Made by a program: the position numbers and the translations under genes. From the NCBI RefSeq assembly GCF_000733935.1, contig NZ_JPON01000001.1, positions 4,228,623 through 4,292,622 on the forward strand: a stretch of DNA of 64,000 nt, given 5' to 3'. The notes below the pieces were generated by a model. The model was not told the origin of the DNA, searched no databases, and worked only from the letters and a program-made list of their open reading frames with translations. Positions 8,763-17,422 of this stretch are shown piece by piece. Position 1 is the first letter of the stretch; each line of letters opens with the position of its first letter. Source of the DNA: Methylomarinum vadi. GTDB lineage: Bacteria > Pseudomonadota > Gammaproteobacteria > Methylococcales > Methylomonadaceae.

Positions 8763-8849
8763 AATTCGTTGCAATGGTTTTGGCTTGAAAAAAACTATAA
8801 ATCGGCAGTTCGAGTAAATCAAATATTAATTTTAACAATCAATAGCATA

Positions 8850-10073
8850 ATGACAGCGTTACCGATAGATAAAATCCGGGCGGATTTTCCTATATTGCAG
8901 GAAAAAATTCGTAACAAACCCTTGGTATATTTGGACAATGCCGCGACATGTCAAAAGCCCAATGCGGTGATCGACAGTATTTCGCATTTGTACCGGCACG
9001 AATATTCCAATGTGCATCGCGGCGTGCATACCTTGAGCGTCAAATCGACCGACCGCTACGAAGGCGCGCGCGAGAAGGTCAAGCATTTCATCAATGCCGC
9101 CAGCACCAAGGAGGTCATTTTCGTCAAGGGGACCACCGAAGCGATCAATCTGGTGGCGCAGACTTTCGGACGGGCGAATATCGGTGCAGGCGACGAGATT
9201 TTGATTACCGCGATGGAACATCATTCCAACATCGTGCCGTGGCAATTGCTGTGTCAGCAGACCGGCGCGGTACTGAAGGTTGCGCCGATCAATCGGCACG
9301 GCGAGCTGATCTACGACGAATTCGAGAAACTGCTCAATGACAAGACCCGCCTGGTTTCGGTCGTACATATGTCCAATGCCTTGGGGTCGATTAATCCGGT
9401 CAAGCAAATCATCGACGCCGCGCATGCCAGGAATATTCCCGTTTTATTGGACGGCGCCCAGGCGATTCCGCATATGCCGGTCGATGTACAGGATCTGGAT
9501 TGCGATTTTTACGCCTTTTCCGGCCACAAACTGTACGGGCCTTCCGGTATCGGCGTGCTGTACGGAAAACAGGCGTTGTTGGAAGCGATGCCGCCGTACC
9601 AAGGCGGCGGCGACATGATTCGAAAAGTAACGTTCGAGGAAACCGAATATAATACGTTGCCCTATAAGTTCGAGGCCGGCACGCCCAGCATCGCCGATGC
9701 GGTCGGTCTGGGCGCGGCGATCGATTATTTATCCGAAATAGGCATGGATAACATCGCCGCCTATGAGGCCGAATTGCTGGCTTACGCCACCGAGCAGGCG
9801 AGACGAATCGACGGTTTGCGCATCATCGGCGAAGCGGAGCACAAAGGTGCGATCCTGTCGTTTGTGCTGGATAAAATCCATCCGCACGATATCGGCACGA
9901 TGCTGGACAGTCTCGGTATCGCGGTCAGGGCGGGGCATCATTGCGCGATGCCGGTGATGGATTTCTTCGCCGTACCGGCGACGGCGCGGGCGTCGTTCGC
10001 GGTGTACAATACCAAAGAAGAGGTCGATGTGTTAATCGAAGGAATTAAATCCCTAATTGAGGTGTTTGGCTAA
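8850..10073 (+). CDS. sufS: SufS, cysteine desulfurase (group II)
   Basis: The 407-residue PLP enzyme removes sulfur from cysteine as an enzyme-bound persulfide. The internal-aldimine lysine is K227 in FSGHKLYGPSG and the persulfide cysteine is C365 in RAGHHCAMP, one residue off the E. coli SufS numbering (K226, C364). Length is typical. The open frame runs back to 8604, but the family N-terminus MTALPIDKIRADFP begins at ATG 8850. There is no strong ribosome site. Because the Uma2 gene points the other way, sufS needs a promoter in the 87-base gap 8763-8849, which is AT-rich (TATAAA near 8797). Confidence 0.97.
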   Translation: MTALPIDKIRADFPILQEKIRNKPLVYLDNAATCQKPNAVIDSISHLYRHEYSNVHRGVHTLSVKSTDRYEGAREKVKHFINAASTKEVIFVKGTTEAINLVAQTFGRANIGAGDEILITAMEHHSNIVPWQLLCQQTGAVLKVAPINRHGELIYDEFEKLLNDKTRLVSVVHMSNALGSINPVKQIIDAAHARNIPVLLDGAQAIPHMPVDVQDLDCDFYAFSGHKLYGPSGIGVLYGKQALLEAMPPYQGGGDMIRKVTFEETEYNTLPYKFEAGTPSIADAVGLGAAIDYLSEIGMDNIAAYEAELLAYATEQARRIDGLRIIGEAEHKGAILSFVLDKIHPHDIGTMLDSLGIAVRAGHHCAMPVMDFFAVPATARASFAVYNTKEEVDVLIEGIKSLIEVFG

Positions 10074-10525
10074 TGTTTGACGAATTGCGTGATTTATACC
10101 AGGAAGTGATCTTCGATCACAACCGGAATCCGCGGAACTTTCGGGTTATCGAAGACGCGGACCGGAAAGTGGAGGGATTCAACCCGTTGTGCGGCGACCG
10201 CTTGACCTTGTATTTGAAACTGGATGGCGATGTGATCACCGATGCCAGTTTCCAAGGGTCCGGTTGCGCCATTTCGACGGCCTCGGTATCGTTGATGACC
10301 GAGATCATCAAGGGCAAGACCATGGCCGAGGCGGAGGAATTGTTTCATCAGGTTCATGAAATGGTAACGGGCAAAGATGAAAAATTGAATCTGGAGGCGA
10401 TCGGAAAATTGGCCGTACTGGCCGGCGTGCGCGATTATCCCGCGCGGGTCAAATGTGCGTCTCTGGCTTGGCATACCCTCGACGCGGCGATCAAGAACGA
10501 GGAAAAATCGGTCTCCACCGAGTGA
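10073..10525 (+). CDS. sufU: SufU-type sulfur-transfer protein
   Basis: The 150-residue protein belongs to the IscU/SufU superfamily. The three cysteines are at C40 (NPLCGD), C65 (GSGCAISTAS) and C128 (VKCASLAW), with D42 as fourth ligand. The segment between the second and third cysteines is longer than in IscU, and the site lacks IscU's His next to the last Cys, as in zinc-dependent SufU. SufU accepts sulfur from SufS by ligand exchange. The start overlaps the sufS stop by one base (TAATG), so the two are coupled. No sufE or sufA is visible in the window. Confidence 0.92.
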   Translation: MFDELRDLYQEVIFDHNRNPRNFRVIEDADRKVEGFNPLCGDRLTLYLKLDGDVITDASFQGSGCAISTASVSLMTEIIKGKTMAEAEELFHQVHEMVTGKDEKLNLEAIGKLAVLAGVRDYPARVKCASLAWHTLDAAIKNEEKSVSTE

Positions 10526-10968
10526 TTGACGCTCACGACTATAGAACGAAATTAAACCCAGTCAAAGGTTCATGCCGGGCTGAATAAACGGCATGGCCAA
10601 TGGATTCGGCTGCTAATTGATTTTGAAGATTGCGTTCTTCATTTCCCGATCTTCTATTAAATTTCGTGTCTTCTATTAAATTTCGTCATTTCGGCAGGGA
10701 GCGCCGAAATCCAGGCTACAAGGATGAATTCCGCCTACCCCCAAGGCAACAAAACGCGGGGTGCCTAACCTATTCAGTGTATGGCCGAATTTGGGATGGC
10801 ACGGTTCCGAGGTCCCGCTGCATTGTTATCTCAGTTAGTTATTCTCCGCTTTTTGCCCTTTCATAGTTCCTGCATAATCAATACATCAATTCTTCCATCC
10901 TTGCTATTAATGCCTGCTAATATTACAACTAGGCGCTGCCGATAAAATAATGATAAGAAGAGCAGGTT
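10526..10968. other. Intergenic region between sufU and the phosphorylase gene
   Basis: This 443-base stretch holds no gene I can support. It contains a 19-base tandem repeat and a palindrome (listed separately), then an unremarkable AT-rich stretch before the next gene. The GATAAGAAGAGCAGG run just ahead of 10969 may serve as ribosome site. A 78-residue open frame at 10630-10866 runs through the repeats and is judged spurious. Confidence 0.5.
10650..10710. repeat. Tandem repeat plus palindromic repeat element
   Basis: Two copies of an 18-base unit (TCTTCTATTAAATTTCGT) occur at 10650-10667 and 10669-10686. Directly after, ATTTCGGC at 10688-10695 pairs with GCCGAAAT at 10703-10710 around a seven-base loop. 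The following CCAGGCTAC resembles the end of the palindrome at 23454-23538, which suggests the same dispersed repeat family. Confidence 0.6.
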
Positions 10969-12504
10969 ATGAGTGTTGATATGTTAAAAATCCGGCGGGT
11001 GGGAATCGATACTTACCATGAAAACGTCGCTTACATGAACCGCGAATGCGAGATTTATCGGGCCGAAGGATTTCAGGCCTTGTCTAAGATTTTAGTCAGC
11101 GCCAATGGCAACAGAGTCTTGTCGGTGCTGAACGTGGTCGATGACAATAGTATTGTGCTGCCAGGCGAATTAGGCTTGTCCGAACAAGCTTTTAGCCAAT
11201 TGAATTTGGATGAGGGCGGTTTGGTAACGGTCAATCATGCCGAACCGCCTAAATCAATGGACGCGGTTCGGCGCAAGATCAATGGCGAACGCTTGGACCA
11301 GGATGACTTCAATAACATTACTCTCGATATCGTCGAAAACCGCTACTCAAAAATGGAAATGGCCGCTTTCTTGGTCGCCACCGGGCAAAATAATCTCGAT
11401 CGCGATGAATTGTTGTATCTGACCCGGGCCATGTTGAACTCCGGCGAGCGCATGGATTGGCACGAACCATTGGTGGTGGATAAGCATTGTATCGGGGGCA
11501 TTCCCGGTAACCGCACTTCGATGCTGGTGGTGCCGATCGTGGCGGCTCACGGCATGTTGATTCCGAAGACTTCCAGTCGGGCGATCACCTCGCCGGCCGG
11601 AACGGCCGATACGATGGAAGTATTGGCCAGTGTCGACCTCACGCCGGAGAGGTTATTGGAAATTGTTCACGAAGAACGCGGTTGCCTGGCCTGGGGAGGG
11701 ACGGCCAAGCTGGCGCCGGTCGATGACTTGTTGATTTCGGTGGAGCGTCCGCTGGGCATCGATTCGCAAGGGCAAATGGTGGCGTCGATCCTGTCGAAAA
11801 AACTGGCCGCCGGTTCGACCCATTTGATTGTCGATATTCCGGTCGGGCCGACGGCCAAGGTCAGGCATATGCGGCAAGCGTTGGCGCTCAGGAAATTATT
11901 CGAGTTTGTCGGCGACCGGCTGAATTTGCATTTAGAAGTCATGATCACCGACGGTCGCCAGCCTGTCGGTTTGGGGATCGGGCCGGTATTGGAAGCACGC
12001 GATATCATGAAGGTGCTCAATAATGATCCTAGTGCGCCACCCGATTTGCGGCAAAAATCTTTGCAATTGGCCGGACGCATCATCGAGTTCGACCCCGATG
12101 TTCGCGGCGGGCAAGGTTATGCGATAGCTCGGGACATTCTGGAGTCGGGCAGGGCGTGGACGAAAATGAATGAAATCATTAAGGCGCAAGGGGAAAAGGA
12201 AATCGATTTAAAGCCCGGCGAATTATGTTATGAAGTATTGGCGGATGAAGATGGAGTGGTGACCGATATCGATAATTTCCAGACGGCTAAAATCGCCCGT
12301 CTGGCCGGGGCGCCGATGGATAAAAAAGCCGGGGTGGATTTGTTGAAGAAGATGGGGGATAAAGTCGAAAAGGGCGAGCCTTTATATCGCATTCATGCCG
12401 AATTTCAGGCCGATTTTAAATTCGCCAAAAGCCTGGCCCGCCATGACAGCGGCTATCGGATCGGCGATGATGCGCAGTTACTTAAGCCGCAGATTTCCTT
12501 TTAG
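10969..12504 (+). CDS. Thymidine phosphorylase/AMP phosphorylase-family enzyme
   Basis: The 511-residue protein is of the long nucleoside-phosphorylase subtype that includes archaeal AMP phosphorylase. An extra N-terminal domain of about 85 residues precedes the phosphorylase core. The phosphate-binding motif reads [16 protein letters not shown] (K172, H173), the AMP-phosphorylase-like form with PGN rather than the VGD of classical DeoA. AMP phosphorylase converts NMPs plus phosphate to a base and ribose 1,5-bisphosphate. A PRPP-synthetase homologue starts ten bases downstream, which supports a nucleotide-salvage role over thymidine use. Substrate (NMP or thymidine) cannot be settled by reading. 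Confidence 0.85.
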   Translation: MSVDMLKIRRVGIDTYHENVAYMNRECEIYRAEGFQALSKILVSANGNRVLSVLNVVDDNSIVLPGELGLSEQAFSQLNLDEGGLVTVNHAEPPKSMDAVRRKINGERLDQDDFNNITLDIVENRYSKMEMAAFLVATGQNNLDRDELLYLTRAMLNSGERMDWHEPLVVDKHCIGGIPGNRTSMLVVPIVAAHGMLIPKTSSRAITSPAGTADTMEVLASVDLTPERLLEIVHEERGCLAWGGTAKLAPVDDLLISVERPLGIDSQGQMVASILSKKLAAGSTHLIVDIPVGPTAKVRHMRQALALRKLFEFVGDRLNLHLEVMITDGRQPVGLGIGPVLEARDIMKVLNNDPSAPPDLRQKSLQLAGRIIEFDPDVRGGQGYAIARDILESGRAWTKMNEIIKAQGEKEIDLKPGELCYEVLADEDGVVTDIDNFQTAKIARLAGAPMDKKAGVDLLKKMGDKVEKGEPLYRIHAEFQADFKFAKSLARHDSGYRIGDDAQLLKPQISF

Positions 12505-12513
12505 GTGGCCGCC

Positions 12514-13389
12514 ATGTTGATTCTCGCTTTTTCCGATTATTTACCACAGGCGCAACGTTTGGCGGCATCCTTGAATCTTCCGGTTAAAGAGGTGTTTTTG
12601 CACCATTTTCCCGACGGTGAAAGTTTGGTGCGCTTGCCTGTCGATTTGCCCGAACATGTCATTGTCTGCCGCAGTCTCAATCAGCCCAATGATAAGCTTA
12701 TCGAGTTGATGCTGACGGCAAACACGGCCCGCCAGTTAGGCGCGAAACGATTGACGCTGGTGGCGCCCTATTTATGCTACATGCGCCAGGATATCGCCAA
12801 TCAACCGGGCGAAGCGGTCAGTCAACGCATCGTCGGTCAGTTGTTGGCCAATTTGTTCGACGATGTCATCACCGTCGATCCGCATTTGCATCGCATCTCT
12901 TCGCTCGATCAGGCTATCCCGTTGCAGAATGCAGTCAGCCTGACGGCCGCCGAACCCATTGCGCGTTTTTTAAAGCAACAGCTAACTCATGCCGTGTTGT
13001 TAGGTCCCGACGACGAATCGGAACAATGGGTGGCGGCGATCGCCGACAAGATCGGCTTCGATTACGCCGTGGCGACTAAACGGCGCAGCGGCGATAAAAA
13101 TGTGTCGGTCACCCTGCCGGCTTTTGACTTCGCCGATAAATCCGTCGTGATTATCGATGATATGGCGAGCACCGGCAGAACTTTGGCTCAGGCTGCAGAA
13201 TTATTGATGGCGGCGGGTGCGGGACAAGTCTGCGCCGTGGTGACTCATCCATTGTTTTGCGGTGATGCCGAACAACATATTAACAAGGCCGGGGTCGGAC
13301 ATATTTGGAGCAGCGACAGTATCAGCCACTCGACCGCTTGTATTTATCTGAACGAGCTGTTGGCGCGGGCGGTCAGGGTCATTATGTAG
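12514..13389 (+). CDS. Ribose-phosphate pyrophosphokinase (PRPP synthetase) paralogue
   Basis: The 291-residue protein has the PRPP synthetase fold: a DPHLHRI loop near residue 122, a degenerate flexible-loop region, and the PRPP-binding signature VVIIDDMASTGRTL near residues 210-223. It is shorter and more divergent than housekeeping Prs (about 315 residues), so it is probably a specialised paralogue. The frame opens at GTG 12505, but AGGTGG at 12503-12508 points to ATG 12514. The ten-base gap to the phosphorylase gene implies one operon, linking NMP phosphorolysis to phosphoribosyl metabolism. Confidence 0.85.
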   Translation: MLILAFSDYLPQAQRLAASLNLPVKEVFLHHFPDGESLVRLPVDLPEHVIVCRSLNQPNDKLIELMLTANTARQLGAKRLTLVAPYLCYMRQDIANQPGEAVSQRIVGQLLANLFDDVITVDPHLHRISSLDQAIPLQNAVSLTAAEPIARFLKQQLTHAVLLGPDDESEQWVAAIADKIGFDYAVATKRRSGDKNVSVTLPAFDFADKSVVIIDDMASTGRTLAQAAELLMAAGAGQVCAVVTHPLFCGDAEQHINKAGVGHIWSSDSISHSTACIYLNELLARAVRVIM

Positions 13390-14142
13390 TTAAACGAGGG
13401 CGGAACGCTGTTTTAGCATGCGGTAGACACAATAGGTCGCCGCGGCCGCCGCCAGGTGTTTCAGGGTATGGCCGCTGAGGGATTGGCCGGTCAGCCGGAA
13501 GATTTCGCGATCGTTCAGTTCGAAGAGCTTGGCGAGGATGTAGAATAGCAGGCCGTAGAGTAGGTAATGGCGGTGGGTATAACGTTTTTTGCCAACCATC
13601 ACGACTAGCGGTATCGCAAGCAGGGTACCGAATTGGACGAAGGCGTAAAAACGCAGGTCGTGACTGACACGCCAGTACACGACGCTGGATAACCCCAGCA
13701 GTAACGCGCAAGGCAGCAGCAGTTGTTCCCGGCGCGGCCAGACATTTTCCGTCAACAAAGCAGCCAATAGCGCCATGAAGCTGATAGTCATCGGTAGGCG
13801 GTCCCAAAACAGGGTTGCGTTATTCGGCTGCCAATGGTAATAACTGGAACCAATGCAGACTAGCGTCAGACCGGTAAAGAATACAGACCAGGATACAATG
13901 ATTAAACGAGGATTGTCCTTTAAACACAGGATCAGTCCGGCCACTCCTATCCCGGCGAAAGGCAGGTTGCTGATTATGTCGAAAAAGTTAGGTAGCGACA
14001 GCCAGGGGCGCTTATCCGCGAATTGATGGTATGCGTTATCTTGAGGCAAAGGATCGGTGGTCTGTACAATAGCGATGAACAGAACAATAAATCCAATCAG
14101 CAGCAGAACAACAGATGACCGGTTGGCTTTGTTAGTCGGCAT
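13390..14142 (-). CDS. Ceramidase-like multi-pass membrane protein (CREST family)
   Basis: The 250-residue protein has about seven hydrophobic segments and the alkaline-ceramidase/CREST signature residues: GSSYYHW (Ser and His), the Asp in LFWDRLPM, and SGHTLKHLAAA near the C-terminus with two His. These form the zinc amidase site in the family. Bacterial members are poorly studied and a sphingolipid substrate should not be assumed. The frame opens at 14184, but M at 14142 directly before the first membrane segment looks natural. It is convergent with the PRPP synthetase gene (stops adjacent) and divergent from the flavin reductase gene. Confidence 0.75.
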   Translation of the reverse strand: MPTNKANRSSVVLLLIGFIVLFIAIVQTTDPLPQDNAYHQFADKRPWLSLPNFFDIISNLPFAGIGVAGLILCLKDNPRLIIVSWSVFFTGLTLVCIGSSYYHWQPNNATLFWDRLPMTISFMALLAALLTENVWPRREQLLLPCALLLGLSSVVYWRVSHDLRFYAFVQFGTLLAIPLVVMVGKKRYTHRHYLLYGLLFYILAKLFELNDREIFRLTGQSLSGHTLKHLAAAAATYCVYRMLKQRSALV

Positions 14143-14165
14143 TTTGATAATCGAGCGGAAGTGAC

Positions 14166-14741
14166 ATGAACAAGATATTAGCATTCGCCGGTAGCGGCCG
14201 GAAGCAATCGTATAACAAAAAACTGGCGGCCATCGCCGCGCGAGGGGCCGAGCAAGCAGGCGCGGAAGTCACGATCATCGACTTGGCCGACTATCCCGCG
14301 CCTATCTTCAATCAGGATCTGGAGCAGGAACAAGGCATGCCCGACAAGGCCAGGGAATTTAAGAATTTATTGATTGCCCATGACGGTTTCCTGATCGCTT
14401 CGCCGGAATATAACAGCGCCTTCAGCCCCTTGCTAAAAAACATGATTGATTGGGCCTCCCGTAAGGAAAGTGTTGATGAGGCGCCGCTGCTTGCCTACAA
14501 GGGGAAGTATGCGGCCATTATGGCGACATCGCCTGGGGCGCTGGGCGGCTTACGCGGCCTGGTGTTTCTGCGCTTGTTGCTCAACAATATCGGCGTGACC
14601 GTATTGCCCGATCAACAGGCTATTGCCAAGGCCGCGCAGGCTTTCGCCGAAGACGGTTCGTTAGTGGACAAGCAACAACACCAGGCTGTGCTTGATTTGG
14701 GGCAAAAATTGGCTGAAACGATAGATAGACAAGCGCGATGA
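14166..14741 (+). CDS. NADPH-dependent FMN reductase-family flavoprotein
   Basis: The 191-residue protein is a flavodoxin-like quinone/FMN reductase. The FMN phosphate loop is GSGRKQSYNKKLA near residues 9-21, and the isoalloxazine-binding motif is SPEYNSAFSPLLKNMIDW near 79-96. Relatives reduce quinones, chromate or azo dyes with NAD(P)H in the cytoplasm; the actual substrate cannot be told. The gene ends in ATGA, overlapping the start of the channel gene, so the two are translated together. Confidence 0.88.
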   Translation: MNKILAFAGSGRKQSYNKKLAAIAARGAEQAGAEVTIIDLADYPAPIFNQDLEQEQGMPDKAREFKNLLIAHDGFLIASPEYNSAFSPLLKNMIDWASRKESVDEAPLLAYKGKYAAIMATSPGALGGLRGLVFLRLLLNNIGVTVLPDQQAIAKAAQAFAEDGSLVDKQQHQAVLDLGQKLAETIDRQAR

Positions 14742-15604
14742 AGCCTCGCAAACCCTCTCCGAAAAAACCGCGTTATAACGAGGGAGAGGTGCTGTCGCCT
14801 TGGCGCGAATCATTGCATAGCATCATTTTTGGCGCGGAAACGAGACCGGCCAAAATCTTCGATTTGGTGTTAATTATCAGCATTGTGTGCAGTGTATTGT
14901 CGGTCATGCTGGGCAGTGTGAGTACTTTGCATGAACGCTTCGCGCAATGGTTTTTTTATTCAGAGTGGTTCTTTACTCTATTGTTTACAGTGGAGTATGC
15001 GCTACGTTTGATCTCCGTACGCCGTCCTTGGTTATACTGCCGGAGTTTTTTCGGCATTGTCGATTTTCTGTCGATCATTCCGACCTATTTGAATTTTTTG
15101 TTTCCCGGCATCAAATATATGCTGATCGTGCGGGTGTTGCGTTTGCTGCGGGTTTTTAGGATTTTGAAACTGTCCGAGTATTTGAGCGAAGCACAGATTT
15201 TGATGCAGGCCCTGAGCCAAAGCTGCCATAAGATTCTGGTGTTTCTCTATACCGTTTGTACGTTGGTGATCGTTTTCGGCTCCCTGATGTATGTGGTGGA
15301 GGGAAGCGAAGCTGGGTTTACCAGTATCCCTAAGTCCGTGTATTGGGCGATTGTTACGTTGACCACGGTGGGTTATGGCGATATTGCCCCGCAAACGCCG
15401 TTGGGCCAGATAATCGCCTCGACCATCATGATCATGGGTTACGGCATTATCGCGGTGCCCACCGGTATCTACAGTGCCGAATTGTTGAAGGTCGGTAAAA
15501 TGGAGGAGATCAATAATCAAGCGTGTCCCGATTGCGGAGAGACCGGTCACGACTATGATGCCTCGTTCTGTAAATACTGCGGACATCCATTGGATTCGGA
15601 CTAA
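14738..15604 (+). CDS. Voltage-gated-type potassium channel with C-terminal zinc ribbon
   Basis: The 288-residue protein has six transmembrane segments in Kv order. S4 carries regularly spaced arginines (VRVLRLLRVFRILKL, about 128-142), and the pore loop holds the selectivity filter TTVGYGD (about 209-215), which predicts K+ selectivity. The C-terminus has two CxxC pairs (CPDCGETGHD and FCKYCGHPL), a small zinc ribbon that is cytoplasmic by topology. Bacterial Kv-like channels usually lack this ribbon or end in an RCK domain. It overlaps the flavin reductase stop by four bases, so redox control of the channel is a possible but untested link. Confidence 0.9.
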   Translation: MKPRKPSPKKPRYNEGEVLSPWRESLHSIIFGAETRPAKIFDLVLIISIVCSVLSVMLGSVSTLHERFAQWFFYSEWFFTLLFTVEYALRLISVRRPWLYCRSFFGIVDFLSIIPTYLNFLFPGIKYMLIVRVLRLLRVFRILKLSEYLSEAQILMQALSQSCHKILVFLYTVCTLVIVFGSLMYVVEGSEAGFTSIPKSVYWAIVTLTTVGYGDIAPQTPLGQIIASTIMIMGYGIIAVPTGIYSAELLKVGKMEEINNQACPDCGETGHDYDASFCKYCGHPLDSD

Positions 15605-15743
15605 CTTTTGCATCGTGCCAAGGATGACAAACTTCCGCAACGGTAAATTTTATTTTAAACATGAAGGACTTGCGAAGGAACTCTGAAACAGAAAATTATT
15701 CGTACCGGCAAAATAATCGCTCGATAAAATCTTCAATATTCAG

Positions 15744-15772
15744 TTGTATTTAGCTATGCAGATGTTTATAAT
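15744..15772 (+). promoter_or_regulatory. Sigma-70 promoter of tRNA-Leu
   Basis: TTGTAT at 15744-15749 and a perfect TATAAT at 15767-15772 are separated by 17 bases. Transcription would start near 15779, just ahead of the mature tRNA at 15791. Confidence 0.75.
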
Positions 15773-15790
15773 GGCGAGCTCTTTAAGATT

Positions 15791-15875
15791 GCGAGCGTGG
15801 CGGAACTGGTAGACGCGCTGGATTTAGGTTCCAGTGGGGTAGCCCGTGAGAGTTCGAGTCTCTCCGCTCGCACCA
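15791..15875 (+). tRNA. tRNA-Leu (anticodon TAG)
   Basis: The 85-base gene folds as a class II tRNA with acceptor stem GCGAGCG/CGCTCGC, a long variable arm and an encoded CCA at 15873-15875. The anticodon loop TTTAGGT gives anticodon TAG at 15825-15827. It lies just upstream of tig, an arrangement also seen in other gammaproteobacteria. Confidence 0.97.
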
Positions 15876-15984
15876 TTATCCCCAGTATTTAGTTAACGAT
15901 GGCCACCGTTAATTTCCCAGCTTCATAAAGCCGATTGCCGGTATCCAGGACACAACCGAACATTTAATTTTTTGAGGTAAAGTA

Positions 15985-17283
15985 ATGCAAGTTTCTGTCG
16001 AAAAGACATCCGAATTGAGCCGCAAGATGACTGTCAGCGTCCCTGAAGAAGTCGTTCAGGAAAAAATGGAAGCGCGCTTCAAGTCACTGGCGCGAGAAGT
16101 CAGACTCGATGGTTTTCGTCCTGGCAAGGTGCCGCTTTCGGTCGTCAAGAAACAATTTGCCGAACGCGTCAGAGGGGAAGTAGCCGGCGATTTGATTCAG
16201 AACACCTATTTCGAAGCGCTAAAGCAAGAGGATTTGGTGCCGGCGGGACATCCACATATACAGCCGTCCGGCAATTCCGAGGGGTTGGAATATATCGCCG
16301 AATTCGAGGTTTACCCGGAAATTTCATTGGATGGCGTCGATCAGCTTGAAATCACTCGTGCCGATGCAACTATTGAAGAGAGCGACCTGGATAATATGAT
16401 CCGCAGGTTGCAGGAACAGAAAAAAGGCTGGAGTGAAGTGGAGCGCGCTTCACAGGAAAATGATAGAGTAACCATTCATTTCGCCGGCGAGTGTGAGGGT
16501 GAGAATTTTACCGACGGCAAGGTCGAAGATTATCAGGTCGTTATAGGCGACAAGCAAATGATTCCCGGATTCGAAGAGGAGTTGGTTGGCTTGCAGGCAG
16601 GCGACAGCAAGACATTTGATGTCACCTTTCCGGAGCAATACGGTAACGAAAAGTTGGCCGGTAAGGCGGCGAAATTCGATATCGAAATGGTCAAGGTTGA
16701 AGAGCCGATGCTACCTGAAGTGGATGCCGACTTTATCAAGTCCTATGGTATCGAAGATGGCGAACTGGATGCTTTCCGCGCCGACGTTAAAAACAATATG
16801 GAAAGAGAGCTGGAACAGGCGTTAAAAGGTAAGTTGAAAAATGCTGTGATGGATGCGTTGTACGAAAACATTGCGGTGACCATTCCGAAGGCATTGGTTG
16901 ATCAAGAAATCCAACAATTGATGAAGCCTTATCAGGAACAAGCCAAAAGACAAAACATGAATTTAGATGACCTCAGCTTGTCTAATGATATGTTCGAGGC
17001 CCAGGCCAAGCGACGTGTGGCGCTGGGCTTGATTTTGGGTGAAATTATCCAGAAAAACGACCTTAAGATCGATAACGATAAGGTTCGTGAGACGGTCGAG
17101 CACATGGCGGCAAGCTATGAAAAACCGGAAGACGTCATTAATTGGTATTATGGCGATGACAGTCGTCTAAACGATGTCAGACAAATGGTGTTGGAAGACC
17201 AGGCGGTGGAATGGGTTGTCGGCAAGGCTAAAGTGACCGACGAAACGGTCAAATTCGACGACGTGATGAGTAAGGAACAATAA
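15985..17283 (+). CDS. tig: Trigger factor, ribosome-associated chaperone
   Basis: The 432-residue protein has the three trigger factor parts: an N-terminal ribosome-binding domain (1-145) with the docking loop GFRPGKVP near residue 43, an FKBP-type prolyl isomerase domain (about 155-240) opening NDRVTIHFAGECEG, and a helical C-terminal chaperone domain. It binds at the ribosome exit tunnel and shields nascent chains. GAGGTAA at 15974-15980 supports the ATG. It heads the protein quality-control block of tig, clpP, clpX and lon. Confidence 0.98.
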   Translation: MQVSVEKTSELSRKMTVSVPEEVVQEKMEARFKSLAREVRLDGFRPGKVPLSVVKKQFAERVRGEVAGDLIQNTYFEALKQEDLVPAGHPHIQPSGNSEGLEYIAEFEVYPEISLDGVDQLEITRADATIEESDLDNMIRRLQEQKKGWSEVERASQENDRVTIHFAGECEGENFTDGKVEDYQVVIGDKQMIPGFEEELVGLQAGDSKTFDVTFPEQYGNEKLAGKAAKFDIEMVKVEEPMLPEVDADFIKSYGIEDGELDAFRADVKNNMERELEQALKGKLKNAVMDALYENIAVTIPKALVDQEIQQLMKPYQEQAKRQNMNLDDLSLSNDMFEAQAKRRVALGLILGEIIQKNDLKIDNDKVRETVEHMAASYEKPEDVINWYYGDDSRLNDVRQMVLEDQAVEWVVGKAKVTDETVKFDDVMSKEQ

Positions 17284-17422
17284 TTCGTTGTTTCCGATAC
17301 GCGACAGAAGTCACCACGAAAATAGAGGGGACTGGTAAGTCATACTGATCCGGTTCCGCTGGAGAAACTGCCATGGATCGGTGTTTTCGGATGTAAACTA
17401 AAGCAAAGGGTCATACCGCATA

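Noticed and set aside
8604-8849. Upstream extension of sufS
   Set aside because: It is antisense to the Uma2 gene and absent from the SufS family, which starts at the residue encoded at 8850.
10630-10866. 78-residue open frame after sufU
   Set aside because: It crosses the tandem repeat and palindrome, lacks a ribosome site and shows no family.
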